Shown here in pieces: positions 27,013 to 35,988 of a stretch of 64,000 nucleotides of DNA. The notes under the pieces are model-generated. The model had not been told where the DNA came from. It saw nothing but the letters and a program-made list of their open reading frames with translations, and did not search any database. Location: NCBI GenBank assembly GCA_022574595.1, contig JACZRS010000011.1, positions 87,877 through 151,876 on the forward strand, in the 5' to 3' direction. The stretch comes from Planctomycetota bacterium. GTDB taxonomy: Bacteria; Planctomycetota; Phycisphaerae; Phycisphaerales; SM1A02. The position numbers and the translations under genes were made by a program. Position 1 is the first letter of the stretch; the number at the start of each line of letters is the position of its first letter.

Positions 27013-28224
27013 TCATAATCCCAGTAACAATCGCTGTGGGTGTTCGATTGCATCTTTGATATGCACAAGGAAGCTTACCGCTTGTTCGCCATCGACGATT
27101 CGATGATCGTAGCTCAGCGCAAGATACATCATTGGCTTAAGCACAATTTGACCTGGGGTATCTGCATCTTCGATAGCCCTAGGCATGATCTTGTGCATGC
27201 CTAGGATTGCAGATTGTGGGGGGTTAAGGATGGGCGTTGACATAAGTGAACCATAAACTCCGCCGTTTGATATGGTGAAGGTTCCACCAGTCATTTCATC
27301 CATGGTTAACTTGTTATCCCGCGCGCGTCCTGCAAGCTCTTTAATAGTCCGTTCAACATCCGCAAACGACATCTTTTCAGTATTTCGCAGCACCGGTACC
27401 ACGAGGCCTTTATCCGTTCCGACTGCAACAGAAATATCCACATAATCGTGAAATTCAATTTCGTTACCATCAATGTATCCATTTACAATGGGAAACTGTT
27501 TTAATGCAGATGCGCATGCTTGCACAAAGAACGACATGAAACCGAGCTTTACGCCATGCTTATTAAGAAAATCTTCTTTATGTGCTTTCCGCAATTCCAT
27601 CACTTGCGACATGTCCACTTCGTTAAAGGTCGTAAGCATTGCAGCATTGTGCTGCGCGAAAACCAGTCGTTCTGCGATGCGTTGTCGCAGCTTGCTCATC
27701 TTTTTTCGCTGTATACCCCGTGAACCCGAGGGAATGATGTTGATAATATCTCCAGGATCGGTGGGTTTGGTTCCCACTACTGCAAGAACATCAGATTTAG
27801 TTATACGCCCCGATGTTCCGGTTCCCTGAAGTTCAGTCAGGTTTACCCCTTTATCAGCTGCGACCTTTTTCGCTACTGAAGTAGCTTTGCTATCGCTGTT
27901 GGTGCTTGCTATAATTGTTGCTTGTGCAACTGTTTCAGCCGGTGCATCAGTTGCTTGTGCTACCGCTTCCACATTAGCCGGTCGTTGAGCATTAGTATCA
28001 ATTGAAGCAATAACTTCCCCGACCTGCTTTTCCGCGCCTTCTTGGGCTTTAACATTTAATATGCCAGATTCCGGTGCAGGCACTTCGAGGGTAACTTTGT
28101 CCGATTCGATCTCTACGACGATTTCGTCCTTTTCAACCCAATCGCCCGAAGATTTCAGCCACGGGCCTATTACCACTTCGGTGATTGATTCGCCTGGACT
28201 GGGAATACTAATCTCAACTGACAT
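27013..28224 (-). CDS. sucB: 2-oxoglutarate dehydrogenase E2, dihydrolipoyl succinyltransferase
   Basis: A 403-residue E2 enzyme of the TCA cycle. Lipoyl domain (about 1-75) with the lipoylated Lys in EIESDKVTLEVPAP; peripheral subunit binding domain (about 118-155, KKVAADKGVNLTELQGTG); catalytic domain with SYDHRIVDGEQA, containing the active-site His. It transfers succinyl groups from the E1 product to CoA. It follows sucA by 29 bp in one operon. The E3 lipoamide dehydrogenase is not in the window. Confidence 0.95.
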   Translation of the reverse strand: MSVEISIPSPGESITEVVIGPWLKSSGDWVEKDEIVVEIESDKVTLEVPAPESGILNVKAQEGAEKQVGEVIASIDTNAQRPANVEAVAQATDAPAETVAQATIIASTNSDSKATSVAKKVAADKGVNLTELQGTGTSGRITKSDVLAVVGTKPTDPGDIINIIPSGSRGIQRKKMSKLRQRIAERLVFAQHNAAMLTTFNEVDMSQVMELRKAHKEDFLNKHGVKLGFMSFFVQACASALKQFPIVNGYIDGNEIEFHDYVDISVAVGTDKGLVVPVLRNTEKMSFADVERTIKELAGRARDNKLTMDEMTGGTFTISNGGVYGSLMSTPILNPPQSAILGMHKIMPRAIEDADTPGQIVLKPMMYLALSYDHRIVDGEQAVSFLVHIKDAIEHPQRLLLGL

Positions 28225-28253
28225 AAGGGATACTCTTTGCGTAAAGTTACTTG

Positions 28254-31103
28254 CTAGGAAGTGGATATCTTAGCTTGCGAATTATCATTGTTATTGGATT
28301 CAGCAATATTACTTGAAGTGGGCAGTCCCACAGCATTTATCATTATCTTTTCCTGCTCTTGAGCGTGCATCTTGGCAGAGGCGACCGCAGGTGAAGCACT
28401 TTCATCACGCCCAACGTAGGATAAATCCAAATCAATTTCTTCCAATAGCGTTGTCTTAAAGAATCGGTACGCACCCATATTCTTTGGCTCTTCCTGAACC
28501 CAGACAGTATCGCGCACATCTGCGTAGCGTTTTAATATCTCACTTAACTCGCGCTTAGGCTGCGGGTATAGCTGCTCGATTCTAACAATCGCAACATCAT
28601 CGCGCTTAACAGTTTCGCGATGTGCAATCAGATCGTAATATATCTTTCCACTACAAAGTAATAGGCGAGTGATCTTCTTAGCATCACTTACCTGAGGATC
28701 ATCAAGAACCAGATCAAATTGGCCATTTACAAAATCATCGACGTGGCTCACAACCTTCGGATGTCTAAGCAGACTCTTTGGCGTAAGCACAATTAACGGC
28801 TTGCGGAAACTTCGCTTAATTTGTCGTCGCAGCATGTGGAACATCTGAGCGGGAGTCGTCGGATTCACAACCTGCATATTGTTATTGGCACAGAGTTGCA
28901 AGAAACGCTCAGGCCTGGCAGAAGAATGCTCAGGCCCTTGCCCTTCATAACCATGAGGCAGGAAAAGCGTAAGCCCACTAAAGCGATTCCATTTGGCTTC
29001 CGCGCTCGCTAAAAACTGATCAAAGATAACCTGAGCACCATTAGCGAAATCGCCGAACTGCGCTTCCCAAATTATTAACATTTCCGGATCACCAAGCGAA
29101 TAACCATACTCAAACGCAACACAAGCGGATTCGGTAAGCGGACTATTGTGTACACAAAAACGCGCCTGATTATCGCTAAGATGGTTAAGTGAATCATGAG
29201 CCTCGCCGGTAACTTGATCTATTAACACACAATGTCGATGGCTGAAAGTTCCGCGCTCAACATCCTGGCCAGTCAATCGCACAGCATTGCCTTCCAGCAG
29301 CAGCGAACCATACGCAAGCAATTCACCCATAGCCCAGTCGATCTTTTCATCTTTACTTATTACGTTGCCGCGATATTCAAGCTGCTTTTTAAGTTTGCGA
29401 TGAGGCGTAAAACCATCAGGAACACAGCCAAGCCCCTGGGAAATAACCGTAAGTTGTTCGCGCGATATGCCGGTGGTAATTTCCTTGGAAGAATACTTTT
29501 CAGCAAGCCCAGCCCATACTGAACTAAATGCATCTACTGATGTTGGGACAGGAGTTTGGGTTGAGCGCGTTTGGGCAGCATCCAGATTGCTCTTTAATGT
29601 TTCGTACAGCTCAGCAAACGCTTGTTGAGTGATAACGCCTTCACTAATTAACTGCTTGGCGTAAGTTTGCAATACCGCAGGTTGCTTCTTGATCTTCGCG
29701 TACATCAATGGCTGCGTAAAGGTTGGCTCATCGCCTTCGTTATGTCCAAACTCGCGATAGCACCACATATCAATAACAACATCGTTCTTAAACGTTTGGC
29801 GATACTCCAAAGCTAATTTCGCAACAAAGGCGCAAGCTTCCGGATCATCGCCATTTACATGGAAAATCGGAGCTTCCGTCATCTTGGCAATGTCGGTGCA
29901 GTAGGTTCCGCTATGTGCATCAATTGGATTAGTAGTAAAACCAATCTGGTTATTGATGATTATGTGGATGGCGCCTCCGACTTTATAACCATCGAGGTTC
30001 ACCATGTTCAAACATTCAGCAACAATACCCTGGCCGGGAAATGATCCATCTCCATGAAGCAATACAGGTACACATTGATTGCGCTCTGCATCCTCGCGAA
30101 TGCGCTGCTTTGCTCTGGCGCGACCAAGTACCACAGGCCCGACAAATTCCAAATGTGAAGGATTAGGCGAAAGTGTTAAGCGAATATTCTCACCCGATTT
30201 GGTTTTACGATCCGAGCTATAACCGCGGTGATATTTAACATCACCTCCGCCATGAACAAAATCTTCAGTCCATGCCTCTGCAAACTCGGTAAATATCTGG
30301 TCGTATGTCTTTTGCAGAACATTTACCAAGACATTTAACCGCCCTCTATGCGCCATGCCGAAGGTAAATTCCTTGACGCCGTTGCTTGCACCTTGCTCGA
30401 TCATCTCTTGCATTAGCGGTATAAGCGATTCACTACCATCGAGGCCGAAGCGTTTTTTCGCAGTAAAACGAGTATGCAGAAAAGTCTCAAACGCATCAGC
30501 CTGGCTTAGCTCGCCAAGTATTCGCATTTTGTGATCGTGATCAAGTGGCGGACGATTGCGCACGCTTTCCATTTGTTGTTGAAGCCAATGCCGCTGCTTG
30601 GGATCCTGTATGTGCATGAATTCAACGCCGATGTGTCGGCAATAAGTTTCATCAAGCAGCTTTACAATGTCTCTTAAAGGGCAAGGTGTTTCCAGCGGCA
30701 AATCACATGGATCAAACAGTAAGTCCAGATCGGCCTCTGACAAATTATGCGTGGCTAGTTGCGGAAGATGTGACTGGTTTCGATCATCACTAAGTGGATC
30801 AAGATCAGCTCCACGATGGCCTCGATCTCGATATTCATAAATCAGATCATCAACTCGAGCTTGCTTGGTATGAACAAACTCAGCGGTAGTTGAAGCATCA
30901 GTCGCAGGGAGCCTTTGCTGATCTACAGAATCCTTAGCACCATCTAATTGAGGTGCTCGTTCCATTCCTAGTTCAAACCCACTAAAAAACTGCTGCCACT
31001 GACCATCTACTGATTCTGGATCACTAATCCATCGCTCATACATCCCTTCGATGTACTCACTATTCCATCCATTTACTGAGTGTTGTGCCGGTTGGATCGC
31101 CAT
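28254..31103 (-). CDS. sucA: 2-oxoglutarate dehydrogenase E1
   Basis: About 949 residues from ATG 31103 (a TTG at 31115 gives four more). Thiamine-diphosphate-dependent E1 that decarboxylates 2-oxoglutarate. The N-terminal segment with NGWNSEYIEGMYERW matches OdhA/SucA; typical core stretches include GMAHRGRLNVLVNV, HGDGSFPGQGIVAE, NNQIGFTTNP and GHNEGDEPTFTQP. The C-terminal domain ends in QEEPKNMGAYRF. Length is normal. It forms an operon with sucB, supporting an oxidative TCA cycle. Confidence 0.96.
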   Translation of the reverse strand: MAIQPAQHSVNGWNSEYIEGMYERWISDPESVDGQWQQFFSGFELGMERAPQLDGAKDSVDQQRLPATDASTTAEFVHTKQARVDDLIYEYRDRGHRGADLDPLSDDRNQSHLPQLATHNLSEADLDLLFDPCDLPLETPCPLRDIVKLLDETYCRHIGVEFMHIQDPKQRHWLQQQMESVRNRPPLDHDHKMRILGELSQADAFETFLHTRFTAKKRFGLDGSESLIPLMQEMIEQGASNGVKEFTFGMAHRGRLNVLVNVLQKTYDQIFTEFAEAWTEDFVHGGGDVKYHRGYSSDRKTKSGENIRLTLSPNPSHLEFVGPVVLGRARAKQRIREDAERNQCVPVLLHGDGSFPGQGIVAECLNMVNLDGYKVGGAIHIIINNQIGFTTNPIDAHSGTYCTDIAKMTEAPIFHVNGDDPEACAFVAKLALEYRQTFKNDVVIDMWCYREFGHNEGDEPTFTQPLMYAKIKKQPAVLQTYAKQLISEGVITQQAFAELYETLKSNLDAAQTRSTQTPVPTSVDAFSSVWAGLAEKYSSKEITTGISREQLTVISQGLGCVPDGFTPHRKLKKQLEYRGNVISKDEKIDWAMGELLAYGSLLLEGNAVRLTGQDVERGTFSHRHCVLIDQVTGEAHDSLNHLSDNQARFCVHNSPLTESACVAFEYGYSLGDPEMLIIWEAQFGDFANGAQVIFDQFLASAEAKWNRFSGLTLFLPHGYEGQGPEHSSARPERFLQLCANNNMQVVNPTTPAQMFHMLRRQIKRSFRKPLIVLTPKSLLRHPKVVSHVDDFVNGQFDLVLDDPQVSDAKKITRLLLCSGKIYYDLIAHRETVKRDDVAIVRIEQLYPQPKRELSEILKRYADVRDTVWVQEEPKNMGAYRFFKTTLLEEIDLDLSYVGRDESASPAVASAKMHAQEQEKIMINAVGLPTSSNIAESNNNDNSQAKISTS

Positions 31104-31319
31104 GAGTTTGCTCAATAATGCTTAGAGAACCTAAAAAGTAGGAGAGTGTAGACGCCGAGCCACATAATAGCCCACAAAATAAGCTGATTATCGGCCTCTA
31201 CCACAAACCAACAAAGTTGCAGCAATCACTGCATCGGCAGTCCCAAAGGCCAGCTTTGCTATGAAGCTCTAACCATCGCCATGATCATGCAAACAATGCC
31301 CCATGCACTCCAAAAACAC

Positions 31320-33620
31320 CTACAAAAGAGCTATAGGATCGACATCAACCACCAAACCTGCTCCCGCATGGAGCAAGCCTTGGTTGCGCCCTGCTACCAA
31401 TAGTTCCTGGAGCAAAATAGGTGAATCAGCTAGCAATTCGATCTGCTGTCGGTGCTTTCCTGCAATCCGTGAAATCGGACAAGGAGCAGGCCCACGCAAA
31501 CGAACAGCTTCACTGGCGATTTGCCTTAACCTTGAAGCAATTCGCTTTGCGGTCGAAACGCACTGAGGATAATTCACATCCCGCACAACAAGTCTCGCCA
31601 TCCGCGTAATTGGTGGCAGCTTACAACGCGTTCTCTCAGCAAGCTCCAGCTTGGCAAACGATTCATAATCATGCGCAGCCGCCAACTTAATCGAAGCTGC
31701 GTCCGGTTGAAATGTCTGAACAATAACTAAACTTGGCCCATCACCACGACCACATCGACCAGCAACTTGACTTACCAATTGATGTGTTCGCTCCGCAGCC
31801 CGAAAGTCCGGCAAATTAAGCGCAGTATCCGCATTAATAACACCAACTAGTTGAACTTTAGGGAAATCCAAACCCTTAGCGATCATCTGCGTGCCAACTA
31901 GTAGTTTGATCTTCTCATCGCCAAACCTGCCAAGCGCATCATGTAAATCCTTAACGCCGCTCATAGAATCCGAATCAACGCGCAGCATGGTTGATCCATC
32001 AACCAGTTGAGGAAACTTCCTTGCGAGTTCTTCTTCAACGCGCTGCGTTCCCAATCCGAATGTCGTTACTTGCTTATCACAATCGGGGCAACGCTCAGGT
32101 AAACGCAGTTCCCCCTCACAGTGATGACATCTGACAAATCCGCCACCTCGCAGATTACGATTAATGTGAAACACCATTGTGCTATCACAATCATCGCAGG
32201 CCATGAGCCAACCGCAACGATGATCTGGACACGCAATATAATTCGCATATCCTCTGCGGTTAAGTAGTATTATCACCTGCCCGTTGCGATCGAGGGTTTC
32301 TCCAATGGCATTTTCCAATACGGGGCCGATCAAATGTACTCGCCGATCATCTCTGCGCTTACGCTCGGCTGCAAAGTCTACGATTTTTACTAATGGCAAT
32401 CTAAGCCCCGGCACACGTTTCTCTAAACGATGAATTGTGTAGCTGTTTTTAACGGTAGCGTTGTACCAACTTTCAAGTGAAGGCGTAGCGCTACCCAATA
32501 AGACTGGACACTTAGCCAACTGCGCTCGGCGAATCGCAACATCTCTGCCGTGATATCGCGGCAACTGATCCTGCTTGTATGAACCATCATGCTCTTCATC
32601 AACGATAATTATGCCAAGCCGATCATCAGGAATTGGTGCGAAGATTGCGGATCTAGCGCCTAGAACTATTTCTGCTTCACCCTTTGCTGCCATCATCCAC
32701 TGTTGATTTCGTTGCGCAGCGGTTAAACCCGAATGTAATATCGCAACACGATGATCAGGAAAACGCCCGATCAACCTTCCACCAGTTTGTGGCGTAAGTG
32801 CAATTTCAGGAACAAGAACAATCGCCATCTTTCCCTTAGCGATTACAGCTTGGATTAGCCTAATATAAACTTCAGTCTTACCTGAACCTGTAACGCCAAA
32901 TAGTAGATGCGCAGAAAAACCTTTATTAAGCTTGAGGCTTATATCATCAATGATCTTTGATTGAGGGTTTGTGAGTTTATCTGGAATAGTTGTATCTAAA
33001 GTTTGCTGTATCCACGCGGCTTCGATTGTGGTTTTAGGCTTGGCATTAAGTACTTTTTTCTCAATAAGTTGTTTAATTGCTGAAAGCGTACCTAATTCCG
33101 CAAGCTCTTTTAGGACGCGAATTTCAACTGGCCTGCGATTGCTTGGTAATGCTGAAAGAACATCGACAACGTGACGTTGCTTTGCTGGCAATTTGAGATC
33201 ATTTGATAAGTCACTAGACAAATCGATCATGGTTTTGCCCACTAAACCAGTCTGCTTCTTCACCGCAGCTGGCATCATGGCTGAGAGCGTCATCCCGATG
33301 GGGCAGCAGTAATAACTACTAATCCACTTGGCCAGTTCAATAAGTTGCCTAGGCATTGCAGCTTTATGCGCTTCAGATTCGATCGCTTTGATTCTTGTTT
33401 CATCAAGCTCGGTTTCGCGCATAAGCTCGATCACATAGCCAGCAGTAGCAGTGTTACCCCTACCTAACGGCACAACCACGCGCGCACCAATAGCAAGCTC
33501 ACCAAGCTGTTCCGGAACAGCATAAACCAAGCCATCGGGATATTGATCCACACTTCTCTCAACCGCCACGCGCGCAAAGCCAACAATTTTCGCCTGCTGC
33601 TGTGTAAATAACGTCGTCAT
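31320..33620 (-). CDS. priA: Primosomal replication restart helicase PriA
   Basis: A 766-residue superfamily 2 helicase that reloads the replisome at stalled forks. N-terminal DNA-binding domain (VPLGRGNTATAGYVIEL), Walker A in LLFGVTGSGKTEVYIRLI, DEEH in IIVDEEHDGSYKQ, and the zinc module with repeated CxxC/CxxxC pairs between about residues 460 and 520 (CPDHRCGWLMACDDC ... CHHCEG ... CPDC). GTQMIAKGLDFP and QVAGRCGRGDGPS follow. It is downstream of nothing obvious on the minus strand; sucA begins 205 bp further down. Confidence 0.95.
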   Translation of the reverse strand: MTTLFTQQQAKIVGFARVAVERSVDQYPDGLVYAVPEQLGELAIGARVVVPLGRGNTATAGYVIELMRETELDETRIKAIESEAHKAAMPRQLIELAKWISSYYCCPIGMTLSAMMPAAVKKQTGLVGKTMIDLSSDLSNDLKLPAKQRHVVDVLSALPSNRRPVEIRVLKELAELGTLSAIKQLIEKKVLNAKPKTTIEAAWIQQTLDTTIPDKLTNPQSKIIDDISLKLNKGFSAHLLFGVTGSGKTEVYIRLIQAVIAKGKMAIVLVPEIALTPQTGGRLIGRFPDHRVAILHSGLTAAQRNQQWMMAAKGEAEIVLGARSAIFAPIPDDRLGIIIVDEEHDGSYKQDQLPRYHGRDVAIRRAQLAKCPVLLGSATPSLESWYNATVKNSYTIHRLEKRVPGLRLPLVKIVDFAAERKRRDDRRVHLIGPVLENAIGETLDRNGQVIILLNRRGYANYIACPDHRCGWLMACDDCDSTMVFHINRNLRGGGFVRCHHCEGELRLPERCPDCDKQVTTFGLGTQRVEEELARKFPQLVDGSTMLRVDSDSMSGVKDLHDALGRFGDEKIKLLVGTQMIAKGLDFPKVQLVGVINADTALNLPDFRAAERTHQLVSQVAGRCGRGDGPSLVIVQTFQPDAASIKLAAAHDYESFAKLELAERTRCKLPPITRMARLVVRDVNYPQCVSTAKRIASRLRQIASEAVRLRGPAPCPISRIAGKHRQQIELLADSPILLQELLVAGRNQGLLHAGAGLVVDVDPIALL

Positions 33621-34012
33621 TATGTTAACAGTGTAGTCTCTAGGCGTTTAGCCGCCGCGCCCACGCTACGGTTCCTTCTTATCCGCTTGTCCGCTAGGAG
33701 AGGGCCAGTAGCGAAGGTCTATTCCTTACGAGCCGCGAACGATTCCACTGCGATCTTCACCAATGGCTTAATTCCAGTCACAATCAACAACCAAAGCCCA
33801 TGGGAAGAACTCTCTCTTGGCGTTTTTGGCCATCTACACATACCTTGCTCCCGCCCCGCTCTTATTTTTGATTTTTCTCTGCAATTAGCGAACTGTTTGT
33901 GATAGACTGGCTGCGTCTGGCTGCATGGGGCACCTGTCTCCGGGGGCGGCCATCCCGATTCAATCGGGAAGACGGACATCACTGTGCGGCCACTTTGGCA
34001 CAAGGAGGCCCA
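33621..34012. other. Intergenic region before the beta-propeller gene
   Basis: About 390 bp. It contains no convincing gene; two overlapping frames (71 and 94 codons) on opposite strands look like chance. A hairpin TCCCGATT/AATCGGGA with one unpaired C lies at 33953-33969, similar to one at 37741-37757. The promoter of the downstream gene should be here. Confidence 0.5.
33953..33969. repeat. Hairpin TCCCGAT/ATCGGGA, copy 1
   Basis: Eight-base arms TCCCGATT and AATCGGGA around a single C, 44 bp before the beta-propeller ATG. A related hairpin at 37741-37757 has 7-bp arms and loop GGA. Confidence 0.5.
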
Positions 34013-35558
34013 ATGATGTACGCATACTCAGTATCAACAAAAAGTTCAGTCGTCGTCGCCGTAATCTCGCTTGCCGTGGTCATGAGCGGACAGTATGCCC
34101 AGGCCCAGCCCGGCACTGTGCTGTCACACCAGAAGATTAGCTCCACCGATGGTAACGGACCCCCGCTGGGTAACGACGATCTCTTCAGCCGCGTGGCCTC
34201 ACTGGGCGACCTCGACGACGACGGTGTGGGCGACTTGGCCGTAGGGGCATTCCTCGATGATGACGGGGGCTTAAACCGCGGCGCGGTGTGGATCCTCTTC
34301 CTCAACACCGACGGCACCGTCAAATCCCATCAGAAGATCAGCGACACCCAAGGCGGCTTCACCGGCATACTGGATGATGGCGATGTCTTTGGCGTCGCGG
34401 TGGCCTCGCTGGGCGACCTCGACGGCGACGGCGTGGGCGACTTGGCCGTGGGGGCACTCGATGACGATGGGGGCTTCAATCGCGGCGCGGTGTGGATTCT
34501 GTTCCTCAATGTAGACACAAACGGCCGTGACCCCGTCGTCACCGTCAAGTCCCACCACAAGATTAGCTCCACGTCAGGCGACTTCCCGCCCGGCGCGCTG
34601 GACGATGGCGACAACCTCGGCTTTGTGGGCTCGCTGGGGGATCTCGACGGCGACGGTGTGGGTGACCTGGCCGTAGGGGTATGGCGAGACGACGACGGGT
34701 GTGCTAAACAGAACCCAGACTGCGACCGCGGCGCGGTGTGGATCCTGTTCCTCAACACCAACGGGACGGTCAAGTCCCACCATAAGATTAGCGACACATC
34801 TGGCGACCTGCCCCCCGGCGCGCTGGCTGATGGCGATGGCTTCGGCGCTTCGCCGACCTCCCTGGGTGATCTCGACGGCGACGGGCCTAGCGTGCTCGCC
34901 CTGGCCGTGGGGGCAGCTGGCGTTGATGGGGGCCCCTCCGTCTTCGGCGCAGAGTGGATCCTGTTCCTCAACGCGAACGGGACGGTCAATTCCCACCATA
35001 AGATCAGCGACACATCTGGCGACCTGCCCCCCCACGCGCTGAATCTTGACGATGACTTCGGCGTCTCGGCGGCCTCGCTGGGTGATCTCGACGGCGACGG
35101 CGTGGGCGACCTGGCCGTGGCGGCATTCGCCGATGACGACGGGGGGGGGCTTCAACCGCGGCGCGGTGTGGGTGCTGTTCCTCAATACCAACGGAACCGT
35201 AAAGTCCCACCAGAAGATCAGCGACACCGAGGGCGGCTTCAAAGGCATCCTGGATGATGGCGATCACTTCGGCTGGGTGACTTCGCTGGGTGATCTGGAC
35301 GGCGACGGTGTGGGCGACCTGGCCGTGGGGGCCCAGAACGATGACGACGGGGGCACCAACCGTGGTGCAGTCTATATTCTGTTCCTCGACGGCATTTGTC
35401 TGTGGGATCTCGACGCCAACGGCTCCATTGGCACAAGCGATCTACTTGAACTCTTTGCTCAATGGGGCACAGCAGGTCCAGCCGATTTCGATGGCAGCGG
35501 AGCTGTCGGCACAAGTGATCTACTAATCCTCTTCGCCAATTGGGGGCCGTGTCCGTAG
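34013..35558 (+). CDS. Secreted FG-GAP beta-propeller protein, frameshifted
   Basis: A secreted protein of about 515 residues when repaired. AAGGAGG (34002-34008) precedes ATG 34013/34016, and the N-terminus gives a signal peptide. Six integrin-like FG-GAP repeats of about 68 residues follow, each with [17 protein letters not shown] and an [12 protein letters not shown] strand. The frame is lost at a G9 tract (35141-35149): frame one stops at 35257, while the correct reading resumes in another frame to 35558. The tail has the WG calcium-loop doublet ending ANWGPCP. The gene is GC-richer than its neighbours. Confidence 0.8.
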
Positions 35559-35851
35559 GCGCACCACTACGCAGACGTGTCATGTTGGTCTTTGCCCATG
35601 TTTCGTCTATGAAAATCAGTCGGCGCGGATCAACCGTGTCTTGGGTGCGCTTCCACAAATTGCGTTTCTCTGCGACATCAGGGCGATCCTGCTCGGCGGC
35701 ATGGATCGTCTTTTTTTTTGAGCGTGTAATTCAACTGCTTGAGAACTTTGCCGACCGCCCATTGGCTGCAGGTAATGCCGAGTCGGTCGCGCAATTCTGC
35801 CAGCGTTGCACTCGGATCAGCATGAACCAGTTCAAGCAATCGAGTGCGATC
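35557..35851 (-). pseudogene. IS630-family transposase remnant
   Basis: On the minus strand the region encodes a broken IS630-type transposase. From 35851 one frame reads LLELVHADPSATLAEL and [13 protein letters not shown]; after a T9 tract (35711-35719) the next frame continues [33 protein letters not shown]. The last carries the first catalytic Asp. The sequence ends at the stop codon of the beta-propeller gene, and stops lie at 35852-35860 upstream, so both ends are lost and the frame is shifted. No inverted repeats were identified. Confidence 0.75.
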
Positions 35852-35988
35852 TCACGACTAGCTATCACGAAAATTGGGTGTCAGGGATCGACTCTGGCCG
35901 ATGAAGTAAGTAGCGGCAGGCAATGCGCTGCGATCATTATTTTGGAGGGGAACACTCGCAATTGTGCACCTTTGCAAGGAGTTACCCC

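Noticed and set aside
33687..34003. Two overlapping ORFs before the beta-propeller gene
   Set aside because: They lie on opposite strands over the same DNA, and neither shows a motif or a credible start.
34271..35267. Several long minus-strand ORFs (up to 227 codons) inside the beta-propeller gene
   Set aside because: They are antisense frames opened by the GC-rich, repeated DNA of the real gene; their proteins are low-complexity Ser/Pro/Arg-rich and match no family.
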